Assembly (NCBI GenBank): GCA_910588065.1
Contig: CAJUPZ010000013.1
Coordinates: 15,265 to 79,264, forward strand
Direction: 5' to 3'
Length of the DNA stretch: 64,000 nt
Source: an uncultured Muribaculaceae bacterium
Lineage (GTDB): Bacteria > Bacteroidota > Bacteroidia > Bacteroidales > Muribaculaceae
Below, in pieces: positions 9,240-17,916 of the stretch. Below the pieces are notes generated by a model, which saw only the letters and a list, made by a program, of their open reading frames with translations, was not told the origin of the DNA and searched no databases. A program made the translations under genes and the position numbers. Position 1 is the first letter of the stretch. Each line of letters begins with the position of its first letter.

Positions 9240-10402
9240 AGTTTTTCCAGATAATTACATAATCTGCCGAGGCCTTCGGCGAGGGTAGTACGCGGACATG
9301 CTATGTTTATTCGTATATATCCCTTTGAGCCATACATCTCGCCGGCGTTTATCCACACTTTCGCTTTGTTTTTAAGCTCCTCTTCAAGTGTTTCGGAATC
9401 CACGCTGAGGGCAGACACATCCACCCACGGAAGGTATGTGGCCTCAAGGGTGGCGATGCTGCACTGAGGCAGACGCGAGGTAATAAAATCTTTGGTATAC
9501 AGCCAATTGTGCCACAGATAATCCTTCAGCTGAGTGAGCCACCGCTCACCTTCGGAGCTGTAGGAAGCTTCAAGAGCCACCGGGCCGAAGGGGTTGACAT
9601 CACACACCTCATTTATATTTATGGCTTTGTCAATAGCCGCACGTATCTCCGGCGAGGGACACACTATGTTAGCTATCTGCAGTCCGGCGGTATTGAATGC
9701 CTTGGAGGGAGATATGCACACAATGGCACTGCTGTCAACAGTGGCGTAGGGCACATATCTGTGGCCGGGCATGGTGAGTTCACAGTGAATCTCGTCACTC
9801 ACCACCATGACACTGTTCCGCGAGGTTATTTCAGCCACCCTCTCCAGCTCCTGCCGGGTCCAGCATCTGCCTGCGGGATTGTGGGGATTGCACAGCAGCA
9901 AAAGTTTAACCGCCGGGTCGGCACACACCTTTTCAAGTGCGTCGAAATCCATGCGGTAGGTGAATTCGGCCTGTCCGGTATCCACTCTTTTAAGCGGAGA
10001 GTCGGCAATGAAGCAGCCGTTGTTTCTGATAGATGAGAAGAAGCAGTTGTATACCGGAGTCTGAACAGCCACGCCGCTGCCAGCCGGAACGAGGGCCTTG
10101 ATTATAGCCGACAGCGCCGGCACCACCCCTGAGGTGTATATAACCTGACTGCGGTTGAAGCTGAAGCCGTGGCGGCTTTCAAACCACCGGATCAGGGCCT
10201 CGTAATAGCTGTCCTGCACAAGGGTGTAGCCGAACACCCCGTGGTCCACCCTCCGGCGCAGAGCCTCCACCACCACCGGTGCGGTGCGGAAGTCCATATC
10301 CGCAACCCAGAGGGGTATCACCTCATTGTCGTCGGTATCATCCCATTTGTAAGAGCCTGAGCCTCGGCGGTTTACCGGAGTGTCGAAATCAAAGCGGCTC
10401 AT
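9236..10402 (-). CDS. patB: PatB/MalY-type PLP-dependent aminotransferase or cystathionine beta-lyase
   Basis: A 388-residue fold-type I PLP enzyme. The PatB/MalY subgroup is recognised from an N-terminal FDTPVNRRGSGSYKWD segment, CNPHNPAGRCW, VVSDEIHCEL, and the PLP lysine in SPSKAFNTAGLQIAN. Members cleave cystathionine or cysteine C-S bonds and can also transaminate. The start overlaps DUF3737 by four bases (ATGA) and the end overlaps the MATE gene by four, giving one tightly packed operon. The exact substrate is not evident. Confidence 0.92.
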   Translation of the reverse strand: MSRFDFDTPVNRRGSGSYKWDDTDDNEVIPLWVADMDFRTAPVVVEALRRRVDHGVFGYTLVQDSYYEALIRWFESRHGFSFNRSQVIYTSGVVPALSAIIKALVPAGSGVAVQTPVYNCFFSSIRNNGCFIADSPLKRVDTGQAEFTYRMDFDALEKVCADPAVKLLLLCNPHNPAGRCWTRQELERVAEITSRNSVMVVSDEIHCELTMPGHRYVPYATVDSSAIVCISPSKAFNTAGLQIANIVCPSPEIRAAIDKAININEVCDVNPFGPVALEASYSSEGERWLTQLKDYLWHNWLYTKDFITSRLPQCSIATLEATYLPWVDVSALSVDSETLEEELKNKAKVWINAGEMYGSKGYIRINIACPRTTLAEGLGRLCNYLEKL

Positions 10403-11241
10403 AATGTATCTATTTTGCAGTCGGCGGGAGCCTTTATGTTTTCATCCAAGATAATTTCGCTATAGCCTTTTGCGCGGATAGTGCCCGATGTCGGGTTTTT
10501 GACACTTGTTATAACGCTGTTGACAGTGGCGTTGAGCGTGCTCTCCTCGAAAGCGAGGTCGCAGTCGGGGGCAAATTCACAGTCCTCGAGCACAAGATTG
10601 CGGGCATAGCAGAGCGGCTGCGTGCCTGAAATTTTGCAGCGCACCAGTCTGAGATTCACGGAGTGCCATCCGAGGTATTCGCCGGTGAGCTCGCTGTCGT
10701 AGACAGTCACATTCTCAGTGTTCCAGAAAGCATCCTTGGAGTCGATGACGGCATTGTGTATCTCAACATCCGTGCAATATTGGAAAGAGTAGTTGCCCTG
10801 CTGCTTCCAGTTGTCGAGCTTGATGTTGCGGCAGTGCATGAACAGATAGTCGGCATTCGCCACCTCCACATCCGAGCATTCTATGTCGGAGCAGTGCCAC
10901 ATGGTTTCCTGGGCGTCAGGTATCCTGACTCCTCTGAGTTTCAGCCCTTTCATCTCGCGAAACATCTTTGGGGCATCGACAGTGGTATCTGTCATCACAA
11001 GGTTTGAGGAGTACCACAGTGCGGCTCTCGCGCCGGAAGTGAAGAGGCAGTTCTCAACCTTGAAATTGTCAACATGCCAGAAAGGATATTTTCCTTCGAA
11101 GGTGCACTGCACCGCCTCGATATTGCTGCACTCTTTCAGCGCAGACTCTCCGGCGTGGATTGTAACATTTTCAAGGCGCAGATCTTTGGCTGCGAACAGG
11201 GGACGCTCACCCCCGAACTCTTCATTTGTGATAGTTTTCAT
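10399..11241 (-). CDS. DUF3737 family protein, predicted right-handed beta-helix
   Basis: A 280-residue protein built of irregular repeats of about 20 residues, for example LRLENVTIHAGES, CTFEGKYPFWHVDNF and CRNIKLDNWKQQG. This is the pattern expected of DUF3737 proteins, which are predicted parallel beta-helices. No signal peptide or catalytic motif is seen, so it should be cytoplasmic. The function of the family is unknown. It heads the operon with the PatB-like enzyme, the MATE exporter and upp. Confidence 0.85.
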   Translation of the reverse strand: MKTITNEEFGGERPLFAAKDLRLENVTIHAGESALKECSNIEAVQCTFEGKYPFWHVDNFKVENCLFTSGARAALWYSSNLVMTDTTVDAPKMFREMKGLKLRGVRIPDAQETMWHCSDIECSDVEVANADYLFMHCRNIKLDNWKQQGNYSFQYCTDVEIHNAVIDSKDAFWNTENVTVYDSELTGEYLGWHSVNLRLVRCKISGTQPLCYARNLVLEDCEFAPDCDLAFEESTLNATVNSVITSVKNPTSGTIRAKGYSEIILDENIKAPADCKIDTL

Positions 11242-11263
11242 AATTGAAAAGGGTTTATGATTG

Positions 11264-11271
11264 CAAAGTTA
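11264..11271 (-). promoter_or_regulatory. Promoter -7 box for the DUF3737-patB-MATE-upp operon
   Basis: Minus-strand TAACTTTG matches TAnnTTTG, 22 bp before the DUF3737 start. A second match, TATTTTTG, lies just upstream at 11274-11281, so either could be the functional box. Confidence 0.5.
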
Positions 11272-11420
11272 GGCAAAAATAGGCATACTGCTTTTCCCGC
11301 ACCTACCACTATTACTGAAATCTTTTACAAAATCTATTGACAAAAGCCGTAGACTTATAAAAAATCCATTGCGGCGATAATAGAGGGCGAAGCGGATACG
11401 CGGTGTATTGAAATAAAGTG

Positions 11421-11428
11421 TATCTTTG
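11421..11428 (+). promoter_or_regulatory. Promoter -7 box for pldA
   Basis: TATCTTTG matches TAnnTTTG and lies 23 bp before the chosen TTG start of pldA. No clear -33 element was seen. Confidence 0.45.
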
Positions 11429-11451
11429 TGCTTTAATCATTATCACTTGTT

Positions 11452-12306
11452 TTGAAAACCTGCATACATACATTAATAAGGCTTGCGCTGGTGGCAGTGG
11501 CTTCTGTCACAGCACCCGCCGCGGGGGCGCAGATTGTGAGCGAGTCGAGCGAGGAGCTGAGCAGCGACAGCATACGCCGAGCCATGGACAATGGTCCGTA
11601 TTTCGGACTGTACAAGGACAATTATTTTATATTCGGCACATCTGTAGGCCCTAAACCTACAAAGGAGAATACCAACATCAAGTTTCAGATTTCGATAGCG
11701 CAGCGTCTCACCAAGAGTGTCATGCCTTGGCACAGCTATCTGTTTCTGTTCTACAGCCAGAAGTGTTTCTGGAATGTTCTCGAGAATTCAATGCCCATGA
11801 CAGACCTCAATTTCAATCCGGGCATAGGATTGGCCAAGCCGTTGTTTGTGAAAAACCGTTTCATAGGCAAGGCGCTGCTGCTGCTGGAGCATGAGAGCAA
11901 CGGCAGGGATGGCACAGCATCGAGGTCGTGGAACAAGGTGTCGCTCGCGGCCAATATAATGATCGATCCTAATTTTATAGTTCACGGCAAGGTGTGGCTC
12001 CCTATAATTGATGGAGTGGAGAATAAGGATATTCTTGATTATTGCGGCATCTATCAGGTAGGCACCTCTTTCACCACAATCAACAAGCGGTTCGGAGCGT
12101 CGGTGATACTGACCAAGCGCAAGGGATGGAAGCTGAACTACAACACGGTAATTGAGCTTAACTACCGTATTTTTCCGCGCGACAACCAATACCTCTTCCT
12201 GCAGTATTACAACGGCTACGGCGAGGGATTGCTTGCCTACAAGGAATTTCATTCTCAGCTGAGGGTAGGCATAGTGATAAAGCCCACGCTGTTCAGCGAA
12301 TATTGA
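11452..12306 (+). CDS. pldA: Outer-membrane phospholipase A (OMPLA/PldA family)
   Basis: A 284-residue protein with a signal peptide ending near AAGAQ (residue 27). The OMPLA catalytic signature is present as HESNGRDG and SRSWN, giving His147, Ser149 and Asn161, each five residues past the E. coli positions 142, 144 and 156. A second family motif, YYNGYGEGLLAY, follows. The enzyme is a 12-strand barrel hydrolysing phospholipids that reach the outer leaflet. The start is taken as TTG because it is the only one that preserves the signal peptide; the next in-frame ATG lies far inside. It is a single gene ending in a strong terminator. Confidence 0.88.
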   Translation: MKTCIHTLIRLALVAVASVTAPAAGAQIVSESSEELSSDSIRRAMDNGPYFGLYKDNYFIFGTSVGPKPTKENTNIKFQISIAQRLTKSVMPWHSYLFLFYSQKCFWNVLENSMPMTDLNFNPGIGLAKPLFVKNRFIGKALLLLEHESNGRDGTASRSWNKVSLAANIMIDPNFIVHGKVWLPIIDGVENKDILDYCGIYQVGTSFTTINKRFGASVILTKRKGWKLNYNTVIELNYRIFPRDNQYLFLQYYNGYGEGLLAYKEFHSQLRVGIVIKPTLFSEY

Positions 12307-12326
12307 TCAGTGAATAGCAGATAAAG

Positions 12327-12359
12327 AAAGGGTGGCACTCTGAGAGCGCCACCCTTTTT
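12327..12359. terminator. Bidirectional terminator between pldA and gapA
   Basis: A stem of GGGTGGCACTC pairing with GAGCGCCACCC (one mismatch, TGA loop) has TTTTT on the plus side and a T-rich run on the minus side. It can serve both convergent genes. Confidence 0.85.
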
Positions 12360-12381
12360 GGTGCGTATGATTTGAAACGGA

Positions 12382-13389
12382 TTAGCCGTTTACTTTCTTC
12401 ATGCGGGCGATGAGATCGAGCACTTTGTTAGAGTAGCCGATTTCGTTGTCGTACCAGGACACAACCTTAACGAAGGTGGGAGTGAGTTGGATGCCGGCCT
12501 TGGCGTCGAAGATAGAGGTGAGGGGGCAGCCGAGGAAGTCGCTTGAAACAACTGCGTCTTCGGTGTAGCCGAGGATGCCTTTGAGTTCGCCTTCAGAAGC
12601 TTCCTTCATAGCAGCGCAGATTTCCTCGTAAGTAGCGGGCTTGGCAAGGTTAACGGTGAGGTCAACAACAGATACGTCGAGGGTGGGGACACGCATTGAC
12701 ATACCGGTGAGCTTGCCGTTGAGTTCGGGGATAACTTTGCCTACAGCCTTTGCAGCACCTGTAGAAGAGGGGATGATGTTGCCTGAAGCAGCACGGCCAC
12801 CGCGCCAGTCCTTCATAGAGGGACCGTCAACAGTTTTCTGAGTAGCTGTTGTAGAGTGAACGGTTGTCATGAGGCCTTCAGTGATGCCGAACTTGTCGTT
12901 GAGCACTTTGGCGATGGGGGCAAGACAGTTTGTTGTGCAAGAAGCGTTTGAAACGAACTGCTGGCCTGCGTATGTCTGGTCGTTAACACCGCAAACGAAC
13001 ATGGGGGTGTCGTCCTTGGAGGGAGCGGACATAACAACATATTTAGCGCCGGCTTCGATGTGGGCCTGAGCTTTTTCTTTAGTGAGGAAGAGGCCGGTAG
13101 ATTCAACTACGTATTCAGCACCTACAGCACCCCAGCCGATTTCAGCGGGATTTTTGCAAGCTGTCACGCGGATTTCCTTACCGTTTACGATGAGGAGGCT
13201 CTTTTCCATGTCGAAGTCAACAGTGCCGTCGAAGCGACCGTGCATTGTGTCGTACTTGAGCATGTAAGCCATGTAGTCAACGGGAAGAAGGTCGTTGATG
13301 GCTACAACTTCGATGTCGTCTCTCTTGGTTGAGGCGCGGAAAACGAAACGGCCGATACGACCGAAACCGTTAATACCTATTTTTGTCAT
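12382..13389 (-). CDS. gapA: Glyceraldehyde-3-phosphate dehydrogenase, type I
   Basis: A 335-residue glycolytic enzyme. The NAD-binding GINGFGRIGR opens the protein, the catalytic cysteine lies in SNASCTTNCLAP, and the C-terminal SWYDNEIGYS is conserved. It oxidises glyceraldehyde 3-phosphate to 1,3-bisphosphoglycerate in the cytoplasm. It is monocistronic: it has its own promoter and shares a bidirectional terminator with pldA. Confidence 0.98.
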   Translation of the reverse strand: MTKIGINGFGRIGRFVFRASTKRDDIEVVAINDLLPVDYMAYMLKYDTMHGRFDGTVDFDMEKSLLIVNGKEIRVTACKNPAEIGWGAVGAEYVVESTGLFLTKEKAQAHIEAGAKYVVMSAPSKDDTPMFVCGVNDQTYAGQQFVSNASCTTNCLAPIAKVLNDKFGITEGLMTTVHSTTATQKTVDGPSMKDWRGGRAASGNIIPSSTGAAKAVGKVIPELNGKLTGMSMRVPTLDVSVVDLTVNLAKPATYEEICAAMKEASEGELKGILGYTEDAVVSSDFLGCPLTSIFDAKAGIQLTPTFVKVVSWYDNEIGYSNKVLDLIARMKKVNG

Positions 13390-13462
13390 AGTTTATAAAT
13401 AAAATTGGGTTACAAGTATTGTCAGGTCAATAGCTTAGGGCGGCATACTCTTTGCCGCGTCA

Positions 13463-13470
13463 CAAAAGTA
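13463..13470 (-). promoter_or_regulatory. Promoter -7 box for gapA
   Basis: Minus-strand TACTTTTG matches TAnnTTTG, about 74 bp before the gapA ATG. Confidence 0.5.
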
Positions 13471-13687
13471 CTAATAATTTCCGTAAGTTGTATCAGGTCA
13501 GTGACAAAAGTTAAATCCTTTTCTAATTTTTTTTACATAATGGCTCGGAATATCTCCCTGAGGTGGAATTGCTGAGCCGGTGCGGCCACCCGGCATACAC
13601 CTTATTACATTAGGAGCATCAGGTCACTGCCATGCCTGTATGAGCGGTTTTGGGTGAGAGAATAGGGCGCAGAAACTTTTTTTTGCC

Positions 13688-13695
13688 TATATTTG
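13688..13695 (+). promoter_or_regulatory. Promoter -7 box for mscL
   Basis: TATATTTG matches TAnnTTTG and lies 53 bp before the mscL start. Confidence 0.45.
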
Positions 13696-13748
13696 TTGAG
13701 TTTTGAGGTGGTGTCCACCTTTTTTATTCATTTTTCAACTTATTACCG

Positions 13749-14177
13749 ATGTCTAAGTTTATCAACGAGTTCAAGGAATTTGCAATGCGAGGCAATGTTC
13801 TCGACATGGCTGTGGGTGTTGTTATCGGCGCTGCCTTCGGCAAAATTGTGTCGTCGCTTGTGGATGACCTGATAATGCCTCTTGTGGGGGTTGCCACCGG
13901 CGGAATGAATTTCACTGACTACAAGTGGGTGGTTCAGAAGGCTGTGATGGATGGCACAGAGATTATCAAGCCCGAGGTGACACTCAACTGGGGGTCATGG
14001 ATTCAGACAATAGTGAATTTTATCATCATAGCTTTCTGTATCTTTGTGATGATAAAGTTTATCAACAAGCTCAGCCGCAAGAAGGCAGAGGAGCCTGCAC
14101 CGGCAGATCCCGAGCCTACCAAAGAGGAGGTGCTGCTGACCGAAATCCGCGATCTGCTCAAGAATCAGCAGAAATAA
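13749..14177 (+). CDS. mscL: Large-conductance mechanosensitive channel
   Basis: A 142-residue inner-membrane protein with the MscL layout: amphipathic N-terminal helix (FINEFKEFAMRGN), first transmembrane helix VLDMAVGVVIGAAFGKIVSS that lines the pore, a periplasmic loop, a second helix (IVNFIIIAFCIFVMIKF) and a charged C-terminal helix. It forms a pentameric pore opening under membrane tension to release solutes during hypo-osmotic shock. Its stop is directly adjacent to the stop of the convergent RNase H gene. Confidence 0.96.
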   Translation: MSKFINEFKEFAMRGNVLDMAVGVVIGAAFGKIVSSLVDDLIMPLVGVATGGMNFTDYKWVVQKAVMDGTEIIKPEVTLNWGSWIQTIVNFIIIAFCIFVMIKFINKLSRKKAEEPAPADPEPTKEEVLLTEIRDLLKNQQK

Positions 14178-14822
14178 TCAGCCTTTACGGCCAAAGTCGG
14201 CCGGAATCTCGCCCCACTCCTCGGTGCGCCATTTGGTGACATGGTTTTGAGCCACATGGGTGTTCAGCCATGCCTCGGCTCTTGCCACGAGTTGCCTTAT
14301 GCGCTCATTGCGGGGTGAGGGGGTGAGGGTTGTCTTGGCGTGTTTGTTTCTGACCCAGCTCATGGCTGTGACGCTGTCGGAGTAGATTGTCACGCCGCTT
14401 TTTCCCTCTTTGTCAAGCAAGGCAAGCGCGTGGACGAGTGCGAGAAATTCGCCGAGATTGTTTGTGCCGGCTTCAAGCGGCCCGATGTGAAATATCTCGG
14501 CACCGGTGCTCAAGTCCACTCCGCGATATTCCACCGGCCCGGGATTTTTGCTGCACGCCGCATCTACGGCAATGCCGTTGCGGTCAATCTCAGGAAAAGC
14601 CTCGTAGTTGACAGAGATGACAGGGCGGTTTGCTATTGCTTTCAGCAGGCTGAGGTCGTCGGCAGCAGTCTCGCCCCGGTATGCGGCCACTGCCGCCTCG
14701 AGGTTAGGATAACTTTTGTATTTGGCGTTGGGAAACCCTTCGACAACAAGTTTGCACTCCTCCCAGGAGTCAAACACGCCGGTGTCATGTCCGGCCCATA
14801 CAACATAATATTTTTTACCCAT
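14178..14822 (-). CDS. rnhA: Viroplasmin-RNase HI fusion protein
   Basis: A 214-residue protein with an N-terminal viroplasmin-type domain (YYVVWAGHDTGVFDSW, residues 4-50) that binds RNA/DNA hybrids, followed by an RNase HI domain. Catalytic acids are visible in GIAVDAACS, NLGEFLAL and IYSDSV. The enzyme removes RNA from RNA/DNA hybrids. The frame continues further upstream, but the start is placed at 14822 because the viroplasmin domain begins there and the ATG shares one base with the stop of the preceding gene (TAATG). RnhB at 25160 is the second RNase H in the window. Confidence 0.92.
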   Translation of the reverse strand: MGKKYYVVWAGHDTGVFDSWEECKLVVEGFPNAKYKSYPNLEAAVAAYRGETAADDLSLLKAIANRPVISVNYEAFPEIDRNGIAVDAACSKNPGPVEYRGVDLSTGAEIFHIGPLEAGTNNLGEFLALVHALALLDKEGKSGVTIYSDSVTAMSWVRNKHAKTTLTPSPRNERIRQLVARAEAWLNTHVAQNHVTKWRTEEWGEIPADFGRKG

Positions 14823-16009
14823 TACGATAGCGATAGAAAAAGGTTTATGTCGCGGCTGCGTGTGCCTGCGATTGCCGCGATGTGGGGGTTGACGGTCTTG
14901 CCCATGAAGGTCAAGGCTGCTTTCTGCATTCCGGGCAGGAGTTTCAGGGCGTTTATCACTCCGTCGCAGGATGTTATGTCGTTGAAGAGAGTGAGAAAAG
15001 TGTTGCTGAGAGCCATTGCCGCTGTTCTTGGCACAGCGCACCCGGCATTGACGTAGCAGCAGCGGCCACCGGCGGTTTTCGCCGCATCTGTCGCAGATGC
15101 TTCCGCAAGGTCTATTGTGGGCAGAGAGGGGAATGCCTTGCCGCAATTGTCGGTGAGGTCGAAAATAATCACCCCTTTTTTCATGTCGGCCACATCTTCG
15201 GTGTCAAACACCGGTTGGTCTGTCATCTGTGTGACAACTATGATGTCGGCTGAGCGGAGAGCACTTTTCAGCACCCTGGGGTGCATGGCCGAGCCTATAG
15301 CCCAATGGCCGAGGTCGCGGGTGGATTCTCTCAGCCGGTAAATATCGTTGTCAAAAATCTTGACGGAGGCTCCTGCTCCGGCGGCGGCGCGGGCAGCCGC
15401 GCAAGCGCATATACCGCTGCCTATGACGGTTGTTTCGCAGGGCACCACTCCGGCAACTCCACCGAGGAGTATCCCCTTGCCGTGAACAGCGTCGGCAAGC
15501 AGAGCCGATGCTATGGCGATTGCGGCGCGGCCGTCTATTTCAGAGAGTATGTCGGAGAAAGGGGTGTTGCCGTAATGGTCCTCTATAAGGTCGAGTGCTA
15601 TTGACATTATGTTTCTTTCCAGCAGCGCCGCCACATCCTCCTTTGTGCGGTGGCAGCGGTCGAGCAGCGACAGCAGCATGGCTCCGCGGCGCATTCTGCG
15701 TATATCATCGGCAGGCAGCTGGGCGAGATGAATCACAATGTCGCATTCCAGCGCCTCCTGCCTGGTGCCCACCTTAACTCCTGCGCGCATATAGGCATTG
15801 TCGGAATAGTGGATCGGCGCGCCGGCACCCTCCTCCATTTTAAGTATAAGTCCCTTTTCAACCAGCAGTGATGCACCTTCGGGGGTGAGTGGAAAGCGGC
15901 GTTCGCCGGCGCGGCTGCTTGCCGGCAGGCCGATTGAGATGTGGCGCCGTGACTGGGCTGTAGCCACCGGCTGCGGATTTGCTACGGGGGTGAAATCAGT
16001 TGCTTTCAT
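14822..16009 (-). CDS. Alanine dehydrogenase / PNT-family NAD-binding protein, divergent
   Basis: A 395-residue protein with the alanine dehydrogenase or transhydrogenase-alpha layout. There is an N-terminal substrate domain with AGERRFPLTPEGASLLVEKG and a Rossmann domain with VVPCETTVIGSGICACAAAR. Canonical enzymes have a catalytic lysine in a VKEP-like motif and a histidine in a LHLA-like motif. At those places this protein has IVIHLAQLPAD and LSLLDRCH, so the usual residues seem to be absent. It may be a paralogue with another role or an enzyme using other residues. It overlaps the end of aroK by 14 bp and the RNase H start by one base. Confidence 0.75.
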   Translation of the reverse strand: MKATDFTPVANPQPVATAQSRRHISIGLPASSRAGERRFPLTPEGASLLVEKGLILKMEEGAGAPIHYSDNAYMRAGVKVGTRQEALECDIVIHLAQLPADDIRRMRRGAMLLSLLDRCHRTKEDVAALLERNIMSIALDLIEDHYGNTPFSDILSEIDGRAAIAIASALLADAVHGKGILLGGVAGVVPCETTVIGSGICACAAARAAAGAGASVKIFDNDIYRLRESTRDLGHWAIGSAMHPRVLKSALRSADIIVVTQMTDQPVFDTEDVADMKKGVIIFDLTDNCGKAFPSLPTIDLAEASATDAAKTAGGRCCYVNAGCAVPRTAAMALSNTFLTLFNDITSCDGVINALKLLPGMQKAALTFMGKTVNPHIAAIAGTRSRDINLFLSLS

Positions 16010-16541
16010 TCAGCGGCAGGTTAAAGAGTGATATGAAGCGCCGCGCGGTGTCGCTGACTTCAGATTCGTTTTCGAGCAGGTCGCCCTTGAACGAAGCCTT
16101 GGCCTTGGAGTAGAAAGGCATTCTGGATTCGAGGGCGCTGACAATGAAGCTTTTCAGCTCCTCATCGCTTTTGCCGGCTATCAGGGGGCGTTTGTGGCGC
16201 CCGCGCATCAGCCGGGTGTGCAGTTTTGGCAGGGAAGTATCCAGAAACACGGTGAGGCCCTTTGAGTTCATGTAGTCCATGTTGTCATGAAAGCAAGGTG
16301 TTCCGCCACCGCAGGCAATGATTGTGTTTTCAAACTCGGCGGCTTCATGAAGCATTCTCCGCTCTATGTCACGGAATCCCTCCTCGCCGTGGGCGTCGAA
16401 GAGCTCGCGGACGCTTTTGTGGAAGCGCCCCTCGATATAGTTGTCAAGGTCAATGAAGCTGAGCCCGGAGAACCTCGCGACATTTCTGCCGAGGGTGGAT
16501 TTGCCGCAGCCCATGTAGCCTAATAAAAAAATTGGTTGCAT
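15996..16541 (-). CDS. aroK: Shikimate kinase
   Basis: From the ATG at 16541 the protein is 181 aa and begins MQPIFLLGYMGCGKST, placing the P-loop where the family has it; a longer upstream frame exists but adds unrelated residues and runs past the promoter. Other motifs are FIDLDNYIE (Walker B and shikimate site), FRDIERRML and IACGGGTPCF. It phosphorylates shikimate in chorismate synthesis. It overlaps the next gene by 14 bp. Confidence 0.95.
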   Translation of the reverse strand: MQPIFLLGYMGCGKSTLGRNVARFSGLSFIDLDNYIEGRFHKSVRELFDAHGEEGFRDIERRMLHEAAEFENTIIACGGGTPCFHDNMDYMNSKGLTVFLDTSLPKLHTRLMRGRHKRPLIAGKSDEELKSFIVSALESRMPFYSKAKASFKGDLLENESEVSDTARRFISLFNLPLNESN

Positions 16542-16560
16542 AATCTGAATATTCTTGCCA

Positions 16561-16568
16561 CAAAGATA
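16561..16568 (-). promoter_or_regulatory. Promoter -7 box for aroK
   Basis: Minus-strand TATCTTTG matches TAnnTTTG, 19 bp before the aroK ATG. This position supports the shorter aroK start. Confidence 0.5.
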
Positions 16569-16590
16569 ATGATTTTCTGCTGCTTTTGCG

Positions 16591-16598
16591 TACATTTG
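16591..16598 (+). promoter_or_regulatory. Promoter -7 box for the DUF2851 gene
   Basis: TACATTTG matches TAnnTTTG and lies 32 bp before the ATG at 16631, back to back with the aroK promoter. Confidence 0.45.
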
Positions 16599-16630
16599 CC
16601 ATCTGTCAGACTAACATTGGCAGGTAACAC

Positions 16631-17914
16631 ATGGAAAAACTCATGCAATATGTGTGGCAGCAGCGTCTTTGGCCTGTGGGTGAGATGCGCACCGTTGACG
16701 GCAAGAGGGTGGAGGTCATAGACCCCGGCCTTCTCAACACCGATGCCGGCCCCGACTTTTTCAACGCCAAGGTTGCCATTGCCGGCGAAACATGGGTTGG
16801 TAATGTGGAGATCCACTACCGCGCGAGCGACTGGGCGCGTCATCATCATGATGATGACCGGGCATATGATTCAGTGATACTGCATGTTGTGGATAAGGAT
16901 GATGCTGTGGTGCGCCGCCCGGACGGCCAGGTGGTGCCGCAGATGCGGATGCCTTGCGACCCAGGTCTCAATTCGCGCTACAGCGAGCTTGTAGGGCGCG
17001 CTGACATTGATCTGCCCTGCGCGCGCGAAATAGCCGCGCTGCCGCCGGTTTACACCACCGACTGGATTTCGAGCCTCGCCTACGAGCGTATCTACGAAAA
17101 GGCCGACAGGGTGGAGGCTATACGCTCGCGGCTTTCGGGCGACTGGGAGCAGACCTGCTATGTTACTGTTGCGCGGGGACTCGGATTCGGCATCAACAGC
17201 GAGCCTTTCGAGCGGCTCGCGCTGAGCCTGCCCCTTATGTTCATAGGCAAGCACAGCGACAACCTCACATCCATAGAGGCTCTTCTGTTCGGACAGAGCG
17301 GATTGCTTGACGCGCGCCCGGGTGACGAATATGCAGCGAGGTTGAAAAAGGAGTATGATTTCTTTGCTGTGAAATTCGGTCTTCGCCGTCCTGAGAGCCT
17401 TGGCTGGAAAATGGCGCGGATGCGGCCGGCCAATTTTCCTCACCGCCGCATTGCAGTGCTCGCGGCGATGCTGCACGGTGGATTCCGCATGATGAGCCGC
17501 ATTGTCGATGTTCAGGATATTGACACAGCCTGCGCGCTGTTCACTCCCGATCTCAGCCCTTACTGGCAGGGCAGGTGCTCATTCGGTGCTCCGGGTGGCA
17601 GGATGTCGTGCTCGCTCAGCCGCAGCTCGGCGCTTGTGATGGTGATAAATGTAGTGGTGCCGCTGATGATGGCCTACGGCATAAGCCACGGCGATTCATC
17701 GCTGACAGACAGGGCAGTGGAGCTTCTACATGAAATAAAAGCCGAGAAAAACTCTATTGTGGAGCTATTCGAGCGCGCCGGGCTGAAAGTGAATGATGCC
17801 TTCAGCTCGCAGGGAGTCATTCAGCTGCGGCGCAATTATTGCGAGAAACGCAAATGCCTTTTCTGCCGCATAGGCCACCGCAAGCTGTCGTATTGCGCCA
17901 GACGCAGGGAGTGA
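16631..17914 (+). CDS. DUF2851 family protein
   Basis: A 427-residue protein recognised as DUF2851 from its opening EKLMQYVWQQRLWP, then VIDPGLLNTDAGPDFFNAKV, WVGNVEIHYRASDWARH and VILHVV. The acidic and lysine-like residues around DFFNAKV and NVEIH recall a nuclease fold, but no biochemical role is established and I infer none. The C terminus has several cysteines (CEKRKCLFCRIGH) arranged like a metal or cluster site. It is convergent with the next gene, with two bases between stops. Confidence 0.8.
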   Translation: MEKLMQYVWQQRLWPVGEMRTVDGKRVEVIDPGLLNTDAGPDFFNAKVAIAGETWVGNVEIHYRASDWARHHHDDDRAYDSVILHVVDKDDAVVRRPDGQVVPQMRMPCDPGLNSRYSELVGRADIDLPCAREIAALPPVYTTDWISSLAYERIYEKADRVEAIRSRLSGDWEQTCYVTVARGLGFGINSEPFERLALSLPLMFIGKHSDNLTSIEALLFGQSGLLDARPGDEYAARLKKEYDFFAVKFGLRRPESLGWKMARMRPANFPHRRIAVLAAMLHGGFRMMSRIVDVQDIDTACALFTPDLSPYWQGRCSFGAPGGRMSCSLSRSSALVMVINVVVPLMMAYGISHGDSSLTDRAVELLHEIKAEKNSIVELFERAGLKVNDAFSSQGVIQLRRNYCEKRKCLFCRIGHRKLSYCARRRE

Positions 17915-17916
17915 TT

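Larger units (their letters stand above)
13390..13748. other. Divergent intergenic region between gapA and mscL
   Basis: This 359-bp gap contains a -7 box facing gapA and one facing mscL. The leader region of gapA is fairly short and the remaining sequence shows no open frame, strong hairpin or repeat that I can identify. Confidence 0.5.
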
